Assembly: GCF_022343555.1 (NCBI RefSeq)
Contig: NZ_JAKQZH010000001.1
Location: forward strand, 1,116,001-1,180,000
Length of the DNA: 64,000 nucleotides
Source of the DNA: Marinobacter sp. C7
Lineage (GTDB): Bacteria; Pseudomonadota; Gammaproteobacteria; Pseudomonadales; Oleiphilaceae
Direction of reading: 5' to 3'
The first letter of the stretch is position 1. Each line of letters starts with the position of its first letter. This document shows, one piece after another, positions 9,890 through 19,168 of this stretch. Below the pieces are notes generated by a model. It was not told where the DNA came from. It was given only the letters and a program-made list of their open reading frames with translations, and did no database searches. Made by a program: the position numbers and the translations under genes.

Positions 9890-11827
9890 ATGATTAATAC
9901 CTTTCTGAATCTTCCCCGTTTTTATAAACGGGTTATTTCCATTGCCTCTGATGTGGTCGTGCTTACGCTCGCGCTTTGGGTTTCGTTTGGCCTGAGGTTT
10001 GTCGAGTTCTGGGTGCCGTCGTTGGATCATGTCATGGTGTTTATTGCCACTGTCGTCACCACAGTGGTGGTTTTCGGGCGCATGGGGTTGTACCGGGCAG
10101 TGGTACGCTTTCTCAACGACCGCGCTTTCATGACCATTGTGGGTTGCGTGGTTGCATCTTCGATTGCCTTGGTTGTCTACGGGTATTTCTTTCAGGTGCA
10201 GGTGCCTAGAACGGTGCCCGTAGTTTACGGAGCGTTAGCATTTATCTTTGTAGCGGGCTCCCGAATGGGGGTGCGGTTGCTGGTGCAGGCACCAGCACAG
10301 CGTAACAAGATTCGAGTGGCAATTATTGGCACCGGAGATACCGGGCGCCAGCTGGCTTCGGCGCTGTCCCATGGCACGGAATATCGACCAGTTCTGTTCA
10401 TCACGGCTAATTCCGCCAATCACCGGGCAACCATTAACGGTGTCCCGGTGTTTGATATCCGACATATTCAGAAAGGCGTCGCCCGCTATGATGTAAACCG
10501 TGTGCTGCTCGCACTGGACGAAGATTCCCTGGGCGACCGTAGGGCAATCCTTGAGAAGCTTGAGCCGGTGAATGTGCCTGTGCAGACCGTCCCGAGTGTC
10601 TCGGAACTGGTGTCTGGTAAAGCCCGGATCAATGACATCAGGGATCTGGAGATTGAGGATTTGCTCGGCCGTGAGCCGGTGCGCCCGGATCCAAAGCTTG
10701 TGGAGTCAACCCTTCAGGGCAAGTCGGTGATGGTCACCGGTGCCGGCGGTTCTATTGGATCTGAGCTTTGCCGGCAAATTCTGCGACATAAGCCCAAGCG
10801 GCTGGTTCTGTTCGAACAGTCGGAATACGCCCTGTACGCTATTGAACGTGAGCTCAAATCCTCCAACACCGTGGGCGGTTACGGTGTTGAGTTGCACCCC
10901 ATATTAGGCAGCGTGACTCATCGCCGGCGGTGTGAAGCGGTGATGAAGGCGTTTGATACCGATATCGTTTATCACGCCGCGGCTTACAAGCATGTACCTC
11001 TGGTTGAACACAACATCATCGAGGGTGTTCAGAATAACGTTTTCGGTACATGGCATGCAGCCGAAGCGGCTGTTGCTGCGGGTGTGGAGCGGTTTGTTCT
11101 GGTTTCCACCGACAAGGCGGTGCGCCCCACCAACGTAATGGGGGCCAGTAAGCGTTTGGCTGAACTGGTGTTGCAGGGCTTGGCCAAGCGTCAGACCGGT
11201 ACGATTTTCTCCATGGTGCGTTTTGGCAATGTGCTGGGCTCCTCCGGTTCCGTGGTGCCCCTGTTCCGGGACCAGATTCGTGATGGCGGGCCGGTGACGG
11301 TTACCCACCCGGATATCATTCGCTACTTCATGACCATTCCTGAAGCCAGCCAGCTGGTACTCCAGGCGGGGGCCATGGGGCAGGGTGGTGAAGTGTTTGT
11401 GCTGGATATGGGTGAACCGGTGAAGATTGCCGATCTGGCGCGGAAGATGATTCGCCTGATGGGCCTGACGGAGAAAACCGAAGATAACCCAGTCGGGGAT
11501 ATCGAGATAACCTATACCGGCTTACGTCCCGGGGAAAAGTTGTTCGAGGAGCTGCTGATTGGGGATAACCCCCAGTGGACATCACATCCACGGGTTATGA
11601 TGGCGCGGGAAGTTTCGCTGCAATGGGATGAAGTCTCCAAGTTGCTGGACCGGCTTGCCCTGGCTAGCCAGAACTTTGATTGTGAGCGGATTCTGGAGCT
11701 GATTGATTCTGCGCCGACCGGGTACACGCCGAATGGGGATTTGGCGGATCTGGTTTGGTGTCATCGGATCAAGAGTGTTGGTGGGAGTCGTGATGGGGGT
11801 GACGGTAAGATTCGGGTGATTTATTGA
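9890..11827 (+). CDS. UDP-GlcNAc 4,6-dehydratase, membrane-bound WbpM/PglF/CapD type
   Basis: A 645-residue protein. Four hydrophobic helices fill about the first 120 residues, followed by a first Rossmann-like domain (VAIIGTGDTGRQLASAL) and a catalytic SDR domain from about residue 280 (VMVTGAGGSIGSELCRQ). The triad region VSTDKAVRPTNVMGASKR shows Met in place of Tyr (S-M-K), the hallmark of WbpM/FlaA1-long enzymes. It converts UDP-GlcNAc to the 4-keto-6-deoxy sugar used by the adjacent aminotransferase. It closes the polysaccharide cluster, as WbpM does in Pseudomonas O-antigen loci; the first interspersed repeat follows 28 nt after the stop. Confidence 0.9.
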   Translation: MINTFLNLPRFYKRVISIASDVVVLTLALWVSFGLRFVEFWVPSLDHVMVFIATVVTTVVVFGRMGLYRAVVRFLNDRAFMTIVGCVVASSIALVVYGYFFQVQVPRTVPVVYGALAFIFVAGSRMGVRLLVQAPAQRNKIRVAIIGTGDTGRQLASALSHGTEYRPVLFITANSANHRATINGVPVFDIRHIQKGVARYDVNRVLLALDEDSLGDRRAILEKLEPVNVPVQTVPSVSELVSGKARINDIRDLEIEDLLGREPVRPDPKLVESTLQGKSVMVTGAGGSIGSELCRQILRHKPKRLVLFEQSEYALYAIERELKSSNTVGGYGVELHPILGSVTHRRRCEAVMKAFDTDIVYHAAAYKHVPLVEHNIIEGVQNNVFGTWHAAEAAVAAGVERFVLVSTDKAVRPTNVMGASKRLAELVLQGLAKRQTGTIFSMVRFGNVLGSSGSVVPLFRDQIRDGGPVTVTHPDIIRYFMTIPEASQLVLQAGAMGQGGEVFVLDMGEPVKIADLARKMIRLMGLTEKTEDNPVGDIEITYTGLRPGEKLFEELLIGDNPQWTSHPRVMMAREVSLQWDEVSKLLDRLALASQNFDCERILELIDSAPTGYTPNGDLADLVWCHRIKSVGGSRDGGDGKIRVIY

Positions 11828-11854
11828 CGTCTCAGTGGGCGCAGGCTTGAAGTT

Positions 11855-11919
11855 GGGGTCAGATGAAGGCTTTCATCTGACCCCTTTTTCTGAAAACCCC
11901 AGCGTTTTCATCTGACCCC
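11855..11919. repeat. Palindromic repeat (1 full copy plus 1 degenerate copy)
   Basis: The full copy is at 11855-11884 (GATGAA class, loop GGCT, fully paired arms). A decayed copy follows: only its right arm TTCATCTGACCCC (11907-11919) is intact, with a TGAAAA/TTTTCA remnant stem before it. The rest of the 263-nt gap to the next gene (11920-12090) holds no recognisable gene. A 7-nt inverted pair (ACGCCGC near 12000, GCGGCGT near 12055) is visible but has a loop of about 50 nt. Confidence 0.9.
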
Positions 11920-12090
11920 TGAGTTGTGACCCCCACGTTCCTTAGTTACTAAATGAATCGCTTTTCATGACAAATTGATCTTTTAATGTGGTAGCCTCAA
12001 CGCCGCGCGAGTTTGCAAAAGTCAGTAAAATTTGGTGACTTCTGCAAGGTCGAGCGGCGTTTTTGTTGATACCAAATTGGGTGCGGGACT

Positions 12091-13119
12091 TTGGCAACGT
12101 CGATATTGATTGGGTATTTTTTGCTGATCGCGGTGGCGAGCTGCGGGTTGACGTATGTCCTGCGTAAATGGGCATTGAGCCGGAAAGCCTTGGTTGATCC
12201 TTCTGAGCGCTGCTCACATACAGTGCCTACTCCTCACGGTGGCGGTATCGCAATTGGTGTTCTTGCGCTGGCGCTGACTGTTCCTTTCGCTGTTTCAAAT
12301 TGGGTTCCGGATTTATCCATGGCCGCCATGCTGGCGCTGGGGCTCGTAATGTTGGTTGTCGGGGTTTGGGACGATTTTGGCGACTTACCCGCGAGGCTCA
12401 GGCTAGGGGTTCATCTGGTAGTGGTAATTCTGGGTATGTTATCTATACCCAGTTTGCCTGTCTTCTCTGTGCTTGGTTATGAAGTAGATAGTTCCTCCGC
12501 GTTTCTTCTTTGGCCGATTCTTGTGCTCGGTTGGGCCTGGCTGATCAATCTCTATAACTTCATGGATGGCATCGATGGGCTTGCTGCTGTGCAGGCGATT
12601 GTTGTCCTTGGAGGGATGGCGTTGAACTTTGCCATCTGGGGGCCGGAAGCCTGGATTTGGATTTGTTTATTTACCCTTGCGACGGTGTTGGGATTTGTGA
12701 TTTGGAATTGGCCACCGGCCCGGATTTTTATGGGGGATGGTGGTAGCGGATTTCTGGGTTTCGCGCTTGGCTTTTTGATGTTGCTGTCAGCGTCTACCAC
12801 CACAGTGAGTATGTGGAGCTGGATCATTCTCTTGACGCTGTTTATTTCGGACGCGACAACCACTTTGTTGGTAAGGCTCTTTACCGGCCAGAATGTGCTT
12901 CAGGCGCATCGTTTACACGCTTATCAAAAACTGGCCCAGCGTGCGGGGAGTCATTTGCCGGTGACATCCGGATATGGCCTAGTGATGTTGGTTGTGCTTT
13001 TGCCTGCCTCGATGTTGGCCAATGCGGTGCCGGGTTCCGGGCTTTTGGTGTTTGCGTTGCTGTTCAGTTTGTTTTCGTTTGTTGCCTTTAGGTTGGGTGC
13101 CGGGCGGCAACAGATTTGA
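12091..13119 (+). CDS. Undecaprenyl-phosphate N-acetylaminosugar-1-phosphate transferase (WbpL/WecA-like, polytopic)
   Basis: A 342-residue membrane protein with about ten or eleven helices and the MraY/WecA superfamily motifs: HTVPTPHGGGIAIG, the DDFGDLP loop, NLYNFMDGIDG and FMGDGGSGFLGF, and the HRLHAYQKLAQRAG end. It moves a GlcNAc- or FucNAc-type 1-phosphate to undecaprenyl phosphate, initiating O-antigen synthesis. The start is a TTG at 12091 and no ATG fits better. The PglC-like enzyme 5 kb upstream performs the same type of reaction with a different fold, so two initiators are encoded close together. Confidence 0.87.
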   Translation: MATSILIGYFLLIAVASCGLTYVLRKWALSRKALVDPSERCSHTVPTPHGGGIAIGVLALALTVPFAVSNWVPDLSMAAMLALGLVMLVVGVWDDFGDLPARLRLGVHLVVVILGMLSIPSLPVFSVLGYEVDSSSAFLLWPILVLGWAWLINLYNFMDGIDGLAAVQAIVVLGGMALNFAIWGPEAWIWICLFTLATVLGFVIWNWPPARIFMGDGGSGFLGFALGFLMLLSASTTTVSMWSWIILLTLFISDATTTLLVRLFTGQNVLQAHRLHAYQKLAQRAGSHLPVTSGYGLVMLVVLLPASMLANAVPGSGLLVFALLFSLFSFVAFRLGAGRQQI

Positions 13120-13123
13120 GGCA

Positions 13124-13218
13124 GGGGTCAGAAGAATGCTTTCTTCTGACCCCGAGTTTGCGGCAGCCCCTGAGTAAGGCTTGAAAAAGGGGTCAGATGA
13201 ACGCGTTCATCTGACCCC
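13124..13218. repeat. Palindromic repeats (2 copies)
   Basis: Copies at 13124-13153 (GAAGAA class, loop TGCT) and 13189-13218 (GATGAA class, loop CGCG), both fully paired. Start-to-start distance is 65 nt. They fill the gap between the WbpL-like gene and the DHH gene; the first begins 5 nt after the stop codon. Confidence 0.93.
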
Positions 13219-13261
13219 TTCTTTATGGCGGTTTCTTTAGACTCTCGAATATTGGAAAGTT

Positions 13262-14224
13262 ATGCAGATCTACGACGTATTCAATGGCGATGCCGACGGC
13301 ATCTGCGCCCTGATCCAGCTACGCTTGGCCGAGCCGGCTGAGAGCACTCTGATTACCGGAGTGAAGCGGGACATCGCCCTGGCCAAACAGATCCCGACTT
13401 TGAAGCCTGTGCAGGCGAATATCCTGGATATCAGTCTGGAGAAGAACCGCGAGGCAGTGGATGCACTGTTGGAGGCCGGTTCTTCGGTGTTTTATGTGGA
13501 TCACCATTTTCCCGGCGATGAATTGCCGGATCATCCCGGATTCACGGCGCTCATTGATACCCAGCCCACAACGTGCACCAGTCTCCTGGTTGACCAGCAC
13601 CTGAACGGGCGGTTTCATAATTGGGCCATTACTGCGGCGTTTGGCGATAACCTGAATGCGGTGGGTGAGCAGTTGGCCGTCGAGGCTGGTCTGAACGCTG
13701 AGCAGGCGGAATCCTTGAAAATGCTTGGCGTGTGCATCAACTACAACGGTTATGGCTCTTCTGTGGAAGACCTGCATTTCCATCCGGCTGACTTATATCG
13801 GGAATTTTTAAAGTTTGCCGACCCGCTGGAGCTGATTGCCTCCGAGCCTGTTGCCTGGCAAGAGCTTCGCGAGGGGTACAAGGCAGACATGGCCGAGGGC
13901 CTGGCCGCGCCAGTGTTGAAGGAGACCGCAACCTCTCTCGTGGTCATACTGCCCGACGAGGCCTGGGCCCGGCGGGTGAGTGGCGTGCTGGGTAATGAGT
14001 TGGCGAACCGCAATCCGGACAAGGCGTGCGCGATTGTGACTGAAAAGGCGGATGGCAGCTATCTGGTGAGCATTCGGGCACCGCTGAACAACCGCACGGG
14101 CGCGGATGAAGTGGCCCGGCAGTTCCCGACTGGCGGTGGTCGCAAGGCGGCGGCCGGGATCAATGCGTTGCCTGGTGAGCAGTTGGATGGCTTTCTTGAT
14201 ACAATGGCGGGATTTTGGGCGTGA
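13262..14224 (+). CDS. DHH-family phosphoesterase
   Basis: A 320-residue protein with the DHH metal-site motifs: IYDVFNGDADGICALIQ at the N terminus (Asp-Gly-Asp), FYVDHHFPG near residue 80 (the DHH triplet) and IDTQPTTCTSLLV. The DHHA1 glycine motif TGGGRKAAAGIN lies near the C terminus. The family hydrolyses phosphoester bonds of nanoRNA, cyclic dinucleotides or nucleotides; the substrate of this member cannot be assigned. Start ATG after GGAAAG. The gene stands alone between repeat clusters and has no visible link to polysaccharide synthesis. Confidence 0.85.
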   Translation: MQIYDVFNGDADGICALIQLRLAEPAESTLITGVKRDIALAKQIPTLKPVQANILDISLEKNREAVDALLEAGSSVFYVDHHFPGDELPDHPGFTALIDTQPTTCTSLLVDQHLNGRFHNWAITAAFGDNLNAVGEQLAVEAGLNAEQAESLKMLGVCINYNGYGSSVEDLHFHPADLYREFLKFADPLELIASEPVAWQELREGYKADMAEGLAAPVLKETATSLVVILPDEAWARRVSGVLGNELANRNPDKACAIVTEKADGSYLVSIRAPLNNRTGADEVARQFPTGGGRKAAAGINALPGEQLDGFLDTMAGFWA

Positions 14225-14232
14225 AGTGGAAC

Positions 14233-14400
14233 GGGGTCAGATGAAGGTTTTCATCAGACCCCAGTGCACGGGCCTGACCTTGCCCCAGGCAGGGGTCTGA
14301 AGAACTTGTTCTTCTGACCCCGAGTTACATTCGGGCACCAAAGCCGACGCCAGACGACGAATTTGAAAATGGGGTCAGATGAACTCTTTCATCTGGCCCC
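14233..14400. repeat. Palindromic repeats (3 copies)
   Basis: Copies at 14233-14262 (GATGAA, loop GGTT), 14292-14321 (GAAGAA, loop CTTG) and 14371-14400 (GATGAA, loop CTCT; right arm has CTGG for CTGA). They occupy most of the 216-nt gap between the DHH gene and cysD. No other element was seen there. Confidence 0.93.
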
Positions 14401-14440
14401 CTCTTAGAATCAGAACCCGAGTTAATTTCCAGGATCTGCA

Positions 14441-15355
14441 ATGACCTTGACACCCCCCAGAAAAACCCACCTCAAGCAACTTGAAGCGGAATCGATTCAC
14501 ATCATTCGCGAGGTGGCTGCCGAGTTCGATAACCCGGTGATGCTGTATTCCATCGGCAAGGACTCCGCCGTCATGCTTCACCTGGCCATGAAAGCCTTCG
14601 CGCCGGGCAAGCCGCCGTTCCCGCTGATGCATGTGGACACCACCTGGAAGTTCCGGGAGATGATCGAGTTCCGGGACAAGATGGCCGAGAAGCTAGGGTT
14701 GAAGCTGATTGTTCATACCAATGAGGAAGGTGTGAAGCAGGGCATCGGCCCGTTTACCCACGGCAGCGCCAAGCACACCGACGTGATGAAAACCCAGGCC
14801 CTGAAGCAGGCGCTGGATAAGTACGGATTCGATGCCGCCTTTGGCGGCGCCCGCCGTGATGAAGAGAAGTCCCGGGCCAAGGAGCGGGTGTATTCTTTCC
14901 GTGACAAGTTCCATCGCTGGGATCCCAAGAACCAGCGCCCGGAGCTGTGGAATCTGTATAACGGCAAGGTGAACAAGGGTGAAAGCATCCGGGTGTTCCC
15001 GCTCTCTAACTGGACGGAGCTGGATATCTGGCAGTACATCTACCTTGAGAACATCGATATTGTCCCGCTGTATTTTGCGGCTGAGCGGCCGGTGGTTGAG
15101 CGCGATGGCACGTTGATCATGGTGGATGATGACCGCATGCCGCTGGAGCCCGGTGAAAAGCCGGAGATGAAGATGGTGCGGTTCCGGACCTTGGGCTGCT
15201 ACCCGCTGACCGGTGCTGTGGAATCCGAGGCCGCGACCCTGCCGGATATCATCCAGGAGATGCTGCTGACCAAGACCTCCGAGCGGCAAGGGCGGGTTAT
15301 TGACCATGACTCGGCGGCTTCTATGGAGCAGAAGAAGCGGGAAGGGTATTTCTAG
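14441..15355 (+). CDS. cysD: Sulfate adenylyltransferase subunit 2
   Basis: A 304-residue Cys[21 protein letters not shown] is the PP-loop of the ATP pyrophosphatase fold, followed by [32 protein letters not shown] and the [15 protein letters not shown] segment typical of CysD. With the CysN GTPase it makes adenosine 5'-phosphosulfate (APS) from ATP and sulfate. SD AGGA precedes the ATG. Two repeats separate it from cysN. No assimilatory reduction genes (cysH, cysJI) are nearby; sulfotransferase genes are, so its local role is probably PAPS supply for glycan sulfation. Confidence 0.96.
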   Translation: MTLTPPRKTHLKQLEAESIHIIREVAAEFDNPVMLYSIGKDSAVMLHLAMKAFAPGKPPFPLMHVDTTWKFREMIEFRDKMAEKLGLKLIVHTNEEGVKQGIGPFTHGSAKHTDVMKTQALKQALDKYGFDAAFGGARRDEEKSRAKERVYSFRDKFHRWDPKNQRPELWNLYNGKVNKGESIRVFPLSNWTELDIWQYIYLENIDIVPLYFAAERPVVERDGTLIMVDDDRMPLEPGEKPEMKMVRFRTLGCYPLTGAVESEAATLPDIIQEMLLTKTSERQGRVIDHDSAASMEQKKREGYF

Positions 15356-15365
15356 GTAGCGCCCA

Positions 15366-15463
15366 GGGGTCTGAAGAACTTGTTCTTCTGACCCCGAGCT
15401 CAAGGCATGCTCCCGAGTTGAAATCATGAAAGTGGGGTCAGAAGAACAAGTTCTTCAGACCCC
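15366..15463. repeat. Palindromic repeats (2 copies) between cysD and cysN
   Basis: Copies at 15366-15395 (GAAGAA, loop CTTG) and 15434-15463 (GAAGAA, loop CAAG), 68 nt apart. In each, the TCWGA position is not complementary between arms. The first begins 11 nt after the cysD stop. They lie inside what should be one transcription unit. Confidence 0.93.
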
Positions 15464-15513
15464 GCAGGGGCACAGACCCCGTGTTCACACCAGACATCCG
15501 AGTTGAAATTACA

Positions 15514-16926
15514 ATGTCCCACGCATCCGAATTAATCGAATCCGATATCCTCCAGTATCTGGACCAGCACGAAAACAAGGACCTGCTCCGCTTCCTGACC
15601 TGCGGCAGCGTTGATGACGGCAAGTCCACCCTGATTGGCCGACTGCTGTTCGATTCCAAGCTGATTTTCGAAGACCACCTCGCCGCCCTGCACAAGGACA
15701 GCGAGCGCATGGGGAACGCCGGGGAGGCGCTGGATCTGGCGTTGTTGGTGGACGGCCTGGCTTCCGAGCGGGAGCAGGGCATTACCATCGATGTGGCCTA
15801 CCGTTACTTCTCCACCGATAAGCGCAAGTTCATCATTGCCGATTGCCCGGGGCACGAGCAGTACACGCGCAACATGGCCACCGGTGCTTCTACCTGTGAG
15901 CTGGCGGTGGTGATGATTGATGCCCGGAAGGGCGTGCTGACCCAGTCTCGCCGGCACAGCTTTATTGTGAGCCTGCTGGGCCTGAAGCATGTGGTGGTGG
16001 CCATCAACAAGATGGATCTTGTGGATTTCAGTGAGGAGCGTTTTAACGAGATCCGGGCTGAATACCAGAAGTTAGCCGATCAGCTTGGGCTGAAGGATGT
16101 CTACTATGTGCCCATTTCGGCCCTGAACGGGGACAACGTGGTGAACCGGAGCGAGAACACGCCCTGGTACCACGGTGAAACCCTGATGAATATCCTGGAG
16201 CAGGTGGAGGTTCGGGAAGACCAGAACGTGACCGATTTCCGCCTGCCGGTGCAGTATGTGAATCGGCCGAACCTGGATTTCCGGGGGTACTGCGGCACCA
16301 TCGCCAGCGGTGTGGTTCACAAGGGTGATGAAGTGGCAGTGTTGCCGTCCGGCAAGACCTCCAAAGTGGCTGGTATTCACACCTACGAAGGTGAGATTGA
16401 ACGCGCCTGGCCCGGTGATGCGGTGACGATCACCCTGGAAGATGAGGTGGATATCTCTCGCGGCGATCTTTTGGTGCACGCCAACAGCCAGCCGGCGCTC
16501 GGAAATCGTTTCGCCGCCCACATCGTGTGGATGAACGAAAACGCTTTGGTGCCGGGCCGTGAGTATGGCATCAAGATTGGTACCAAGGTTACCAACTGCT
16601 ACGTGAACAAGGTGCTTGAGGAAGTGGATGTGAATACCCTCGAGCGCAATGCCAATGTTGATCGTGGCCTGGAACTCAACGCCATTGGCCTGTGTGACGT
16701 TGAGTTGGCGGAGTCCGTGGTGGTGGAGGATTACCAGCATCACTTTGGAACCGGGAACTTCATCCTCATCGACAAGATGACCAATGTGACGGTGGCCGCC
16801 GGTATGGTGGAGCGCGCGCTGGATAGTTCGGGTGAGGCTCCGAAGCGGGAATATACTGAGGCTGAGCGGAATCTGAACAAGTTTATTCGGGAGAATTATC
16901 CCGAGTGGGGATGTAAGGCCATCTAA
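15514..16926 (+). CDS. cysN: Sulfate adenylyltransferase subunit 1 (GTPase), not fused to CysC
   Basis: A 470-residue translation GTPase-like protein. G1 is GSVDDGKSTLIGR (about residues 31-43), G3 DCPGHEQYTRN and G4 NKMD, followed by beta-barrel domains. GTP hydrolysis drives APS formation by CysD. I chose ATG 15514 (MSHASELIESDI), which gives normal CysN length; the frame is open back to a GTG at 15481 but that would add 11 unlikely residues. The C-terminal APS kinase domain found in CysNC fusions is absent; a separate cysC lies at 29221. Confidence 0.95.
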   Translation: MSHASELIESDILQYLDQHENKDLLRFLTCGSVDDGKSTLIGRLLFDSKLIFEDHLAALHKDSERMGNAGEALDLALLVDGLASEREQGITIDVAYRYFSTDKRKFIIADCPGHEQYTRNMATGASTCELAVVMIDARKGVLTQSRRHSFIVSLLGLKHVVVAINKMDLVDFSEERFNEIRAEYQKLADQLGLKDVYYVPISALNGDNVVNRSENTPWYHGETLMNILEQVEVREDQNVTDFRLPVQYVNRPNLDFRGYCGTIASGVVHKGDEVAVLPSGKTSKVAGIHTYEGEIERAWPGDAVTITLEDEVDISRGDLLVHANSQPALGNRFAAHIVWMNENALVPGREYGIKIGTKVTNCYVNKVLEEVDVNTLERNANVDRGLELNAIGLCDVELAESVVVEDYQHHFGTGNFILIDKMTNVTVAAGMVERALDSSGEAPKREYTEAERNLNKFIRENYPEWGCKAI

Positions 16927-17012
16927 ATCCCTCTTTGGGCAACAGGAGCCCCCCTCCATTCGGCATTGGCTGGGTGGGGCGGGGCGTTTTTAGTGTGTGG
17001 GCAGTGGTTGAA

Positions 17013-17990
17013 ATGGCGTCAAGACATTCCGCAAGACAAGTAGTGGTTGCAGTAACCGGGGCGACTGGTTTTATTGGCCGCTTTCTTGTCCAGTCCCTCG
17101 TTGAATCTGGCTTTCAGGTCAGAGCCCTTGCGAGGAGTGCCTGCCGCGGAGTGGACAGTTACGGGTACGGTGATTTGGCAGACAGCCCGAACTGGAACGA
17201 TGCGCTCTCGGGTGTCGATGCGGTTATACATTGTGCCGCCGTGGCCCATCAGCCCCTGAATGAAGATCCGTCCTTGACTGACCGGATTTATAGGGTAAAT
17301 CGGGATGCGGTCCGTTCTTTGGCCGATGCGTGTGTTAAACAGGAGGTTCGAAGGCTCATCTTCCTGAGTAGTGTGAAGGTCTACGGGGAAAGTTCGCCTC
17401 CTGGCGAACCTTTCCGGGAAACAGATCCGCCCTCGCCAAAAGATGACTACGGGCTCAGCAAAGCCCAGGCAGAGGAACTCCTGCGTGGCTTTGCGGGGAG
17501 TGAGCTTGAAATCTGCGCCCTCCGATTGCCCCTCGTGTATGGTCCGGGAAACAAGGCTAATTTCAGAAAGTTGCAGAAGCTTGCGACGTCATCGCTCCCT
17601 TTACCCCTCGCGAGCGTGCGTAACCGCAGGAGCTTCCTTGCACTGGTCAATCTGGCCGCTGTGATTAAAGCCCTTCTGGACATGAAGTCCTGGCCATTTT
17701 TCGAGTTGAATGTTGCAGACCAACAGGCGGTCTCGGTTTCCCAGCTGATCACCTATTTGGCGGAAGCCAACGGCGAGCGCGCCTGGCTGTTTCCTTGTCC
17801 GGTGTCACTTCTGCTGTTTATCGGCCGAATCATTGGGGCTGAGGGCACTATTGAGAAGCTCACGGGAGACATGGAAATTAGTGTGAACCTTTTGAAACAA
17901 GCAGTTCCGGAGCTGCGGCTGTTGTCCACCGAACAGGCTGTGAAATCAGGCACTTTCCCCGCCAATTCCATCGAAGGCAGGGGCTTCTAG
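17013..17990 (+). CDS. NAD-dependent sugar epimerase/dehydratase (extended SDR)
   Basis: About 325 residues from ATG 17013; the frame is open from 16935 but the extra N-terminal residues are not family-like. VAVTGATGFIGRFLVQSL is the nucleotide-binding loop. The catalytic region is LSSVKVYGES followed by DDYGLSKAQAEELL, giving Ser and the YxxxK pair. It resembles UDP-GlcNAc 4-epimerase or reductase proteins of O-antigen loci (WbpK/WbpV type). It is the first gene of the sulfation cassette after cysN, and the next gene starts 3 nt after its stop. Exact substrate unknown. Confidence 0.85.
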   Translation: MASRHSARQVVVAVTGATGFIGRFLVQSLVESGFQVRALARSACRGVDSYGYGDLADSPNWNDALSGVDAVIHCAAVAHQPLNEDPSLTDRIYRVNRDAVRSLADACVKQEVRRLIFLSSVKVYGESSPPGEPFRETDPPSPKDDYGLSKAQAEELLRGFAGSELEICALRLPLVYGPGNKANFRKLQKLATSSLPLPLASVRNRRSFLALVNLAAVIKALLDMKSWPFFELNVADQQAVSVSQLITYLAEANGERAWLFPCPVSLLLFIGRIIGAEGTIEKLTGDMEISVNLLKQAVPELRLLSTEQAVKSGTFPANSIEGRGF

Positions 17991-17993
17991 GCG

Positions 17994-19121
17994 ATGCGCG
18001 TACTGCAGTTCTATCGCACCTATCTGCCAGAAACCCATGGTGGGGTTGAGGAGGCTATTCACCAGATCTGTCTGGCGACCGGCAAATTAGGTGTAGAGCA
18101 GCGGGTGCTGACTCTTGCCAATGTGCCGGAGGTAGAGACACTGGACCTGCCCGAGGGAAAGGTGATTCGGGTGCCAGTCCAGATTGAGCCAGCCTCGTGT
18201 TCCATGGGGGCGGGAGCTTTTCGGGCGTATCGGGAGCACGCGGCCTGGGCAGATCTGATCCATATTCATTACCCGTGGCCTTTCGCGGATCTTGTGCATC
18301 TTTTGTCCGGGTGTAACAAGCCGGTAGTGGTGACCTATCATTCGGACATTATTCGTCAGACGGCCCTGGAGAAGCTTTATGCGCCTTTGCGTTGGCTGTT
18401 CTTCAGGAAGGTTTCCAGGTTCGTCGCGACATCGCCGAAGTACGTTGAAACCAGTCAGCTGCTTCGCAAGCTGCACAAGCCCGTCGATGTCATTCCACTT
18501 GGCCTCGCGCCCGAGAGTTACGAGCGGCCCAGCCAGGGGGCGCTGGAGACTGTCGAGCGGGAACATGGGGATGGGTTCTTCTTGTTCATTGGTGTACTGC
18601 GCTACTACAAAGGGCTGCGTTACCTGGTAGAAGCTGCAGCACGTACTGGCCTGAAGGTGGTTATTGCCGGTCATGGCCCGGAAGAGGCGGCATTGAAACG
18701 GCAAGCTCGGGAGCAAGGTGCAGACAGCGTCCACTTTGCAGGGTTCGTCAGCAACGACGTCAAACAAGCGCTGATGGCGCGCGCCAAGGCGATAGTGTTT
18801 CCCTCCTGCGAGCGTTCCGAGGCATTCGGTGTGACCCTGTTGGAAGGGCAGATGCACGGGTTACCGCTCATCACCTGCGACATCGGAACGGGTACCTCCT
18901 ATGTCAATCAACATGGGCAAACCGGTTTAGTGGTTCCGCCTTGCGATGTGTCTGCACTTGCGGAGGCCATGAGACAGATCAACGAAGCCCCCGAACTCGC
19001 GCGTAAGATGGGGGCGGCTGGTCGGGCACGTTTCACTAATGAATTTTCGGGGGAGTTGGTCGGGAAGCGATACCTGAGAGTTTACCGTCAATTGCTGGGT
19101 AAGGCCGTGCCGGAAGAATAA
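17994..19121 (+). CDS. Family 4 glycosyltransferase
   Basis: A 375-residue GT-B enzyme. YLPETHGGVEEAIHQI opens the acceptor domain, FLFIGVLRYYKGLRYLVEA the donor domain, and CERSEAFGVTLLEGQMHG (near residue 265) carries the EX7E motif. It starts 3 nt after the epimerase stop, so they are in one operon. The HGGVEE start is shared by many GT4 enzymes of mannose- or rhamnose-containing polymers, but the donor is not determinable. Confidence 0.88.
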   Translation: MRVLQFYRTYLPETHGGVEEAIHQICLATGKLGVEQRVLTLANVPEVETLDLPEGKVIRVPVQIEPASCSMGAGAFRAYREHAAWADLIHIHYPWPFADLVHLLSGCNKPVVVTYHSDIIRQTALEKLYAPLRWLFFRKVSRFVATSPKYVETSQLLRKLHKPVDVIPLGLAPESYERPSQGALETVEREHGDGFFLFIGVLRYYKGLRYLVEAAARTGLKVVIAGHGPEEAALKRQAREQGADSVHFAGFVSNDVKQALMARAKAIVFPSCERSEAFGVTLLEGQMHGLPLITCDIGTGTSYVNQHGQTGLVVPPCDVSALAEAMRQINEAPELARKMGAAGRARFTNEFSGELVGKRYLRVYRQLLGKAVPEE

Positions 19122-19168
19122 TCCGGCTAACGTCCCGGCAAAGCAACGAAGGCCTTGGAGCAAGCACG

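Noticed and set aside
15481..15513. GTG 15481 as the cysN start
   Set aside because: It adds residues read from junction sequence right after a repeat; ATG 15514 gives the usual CysN N terminus.
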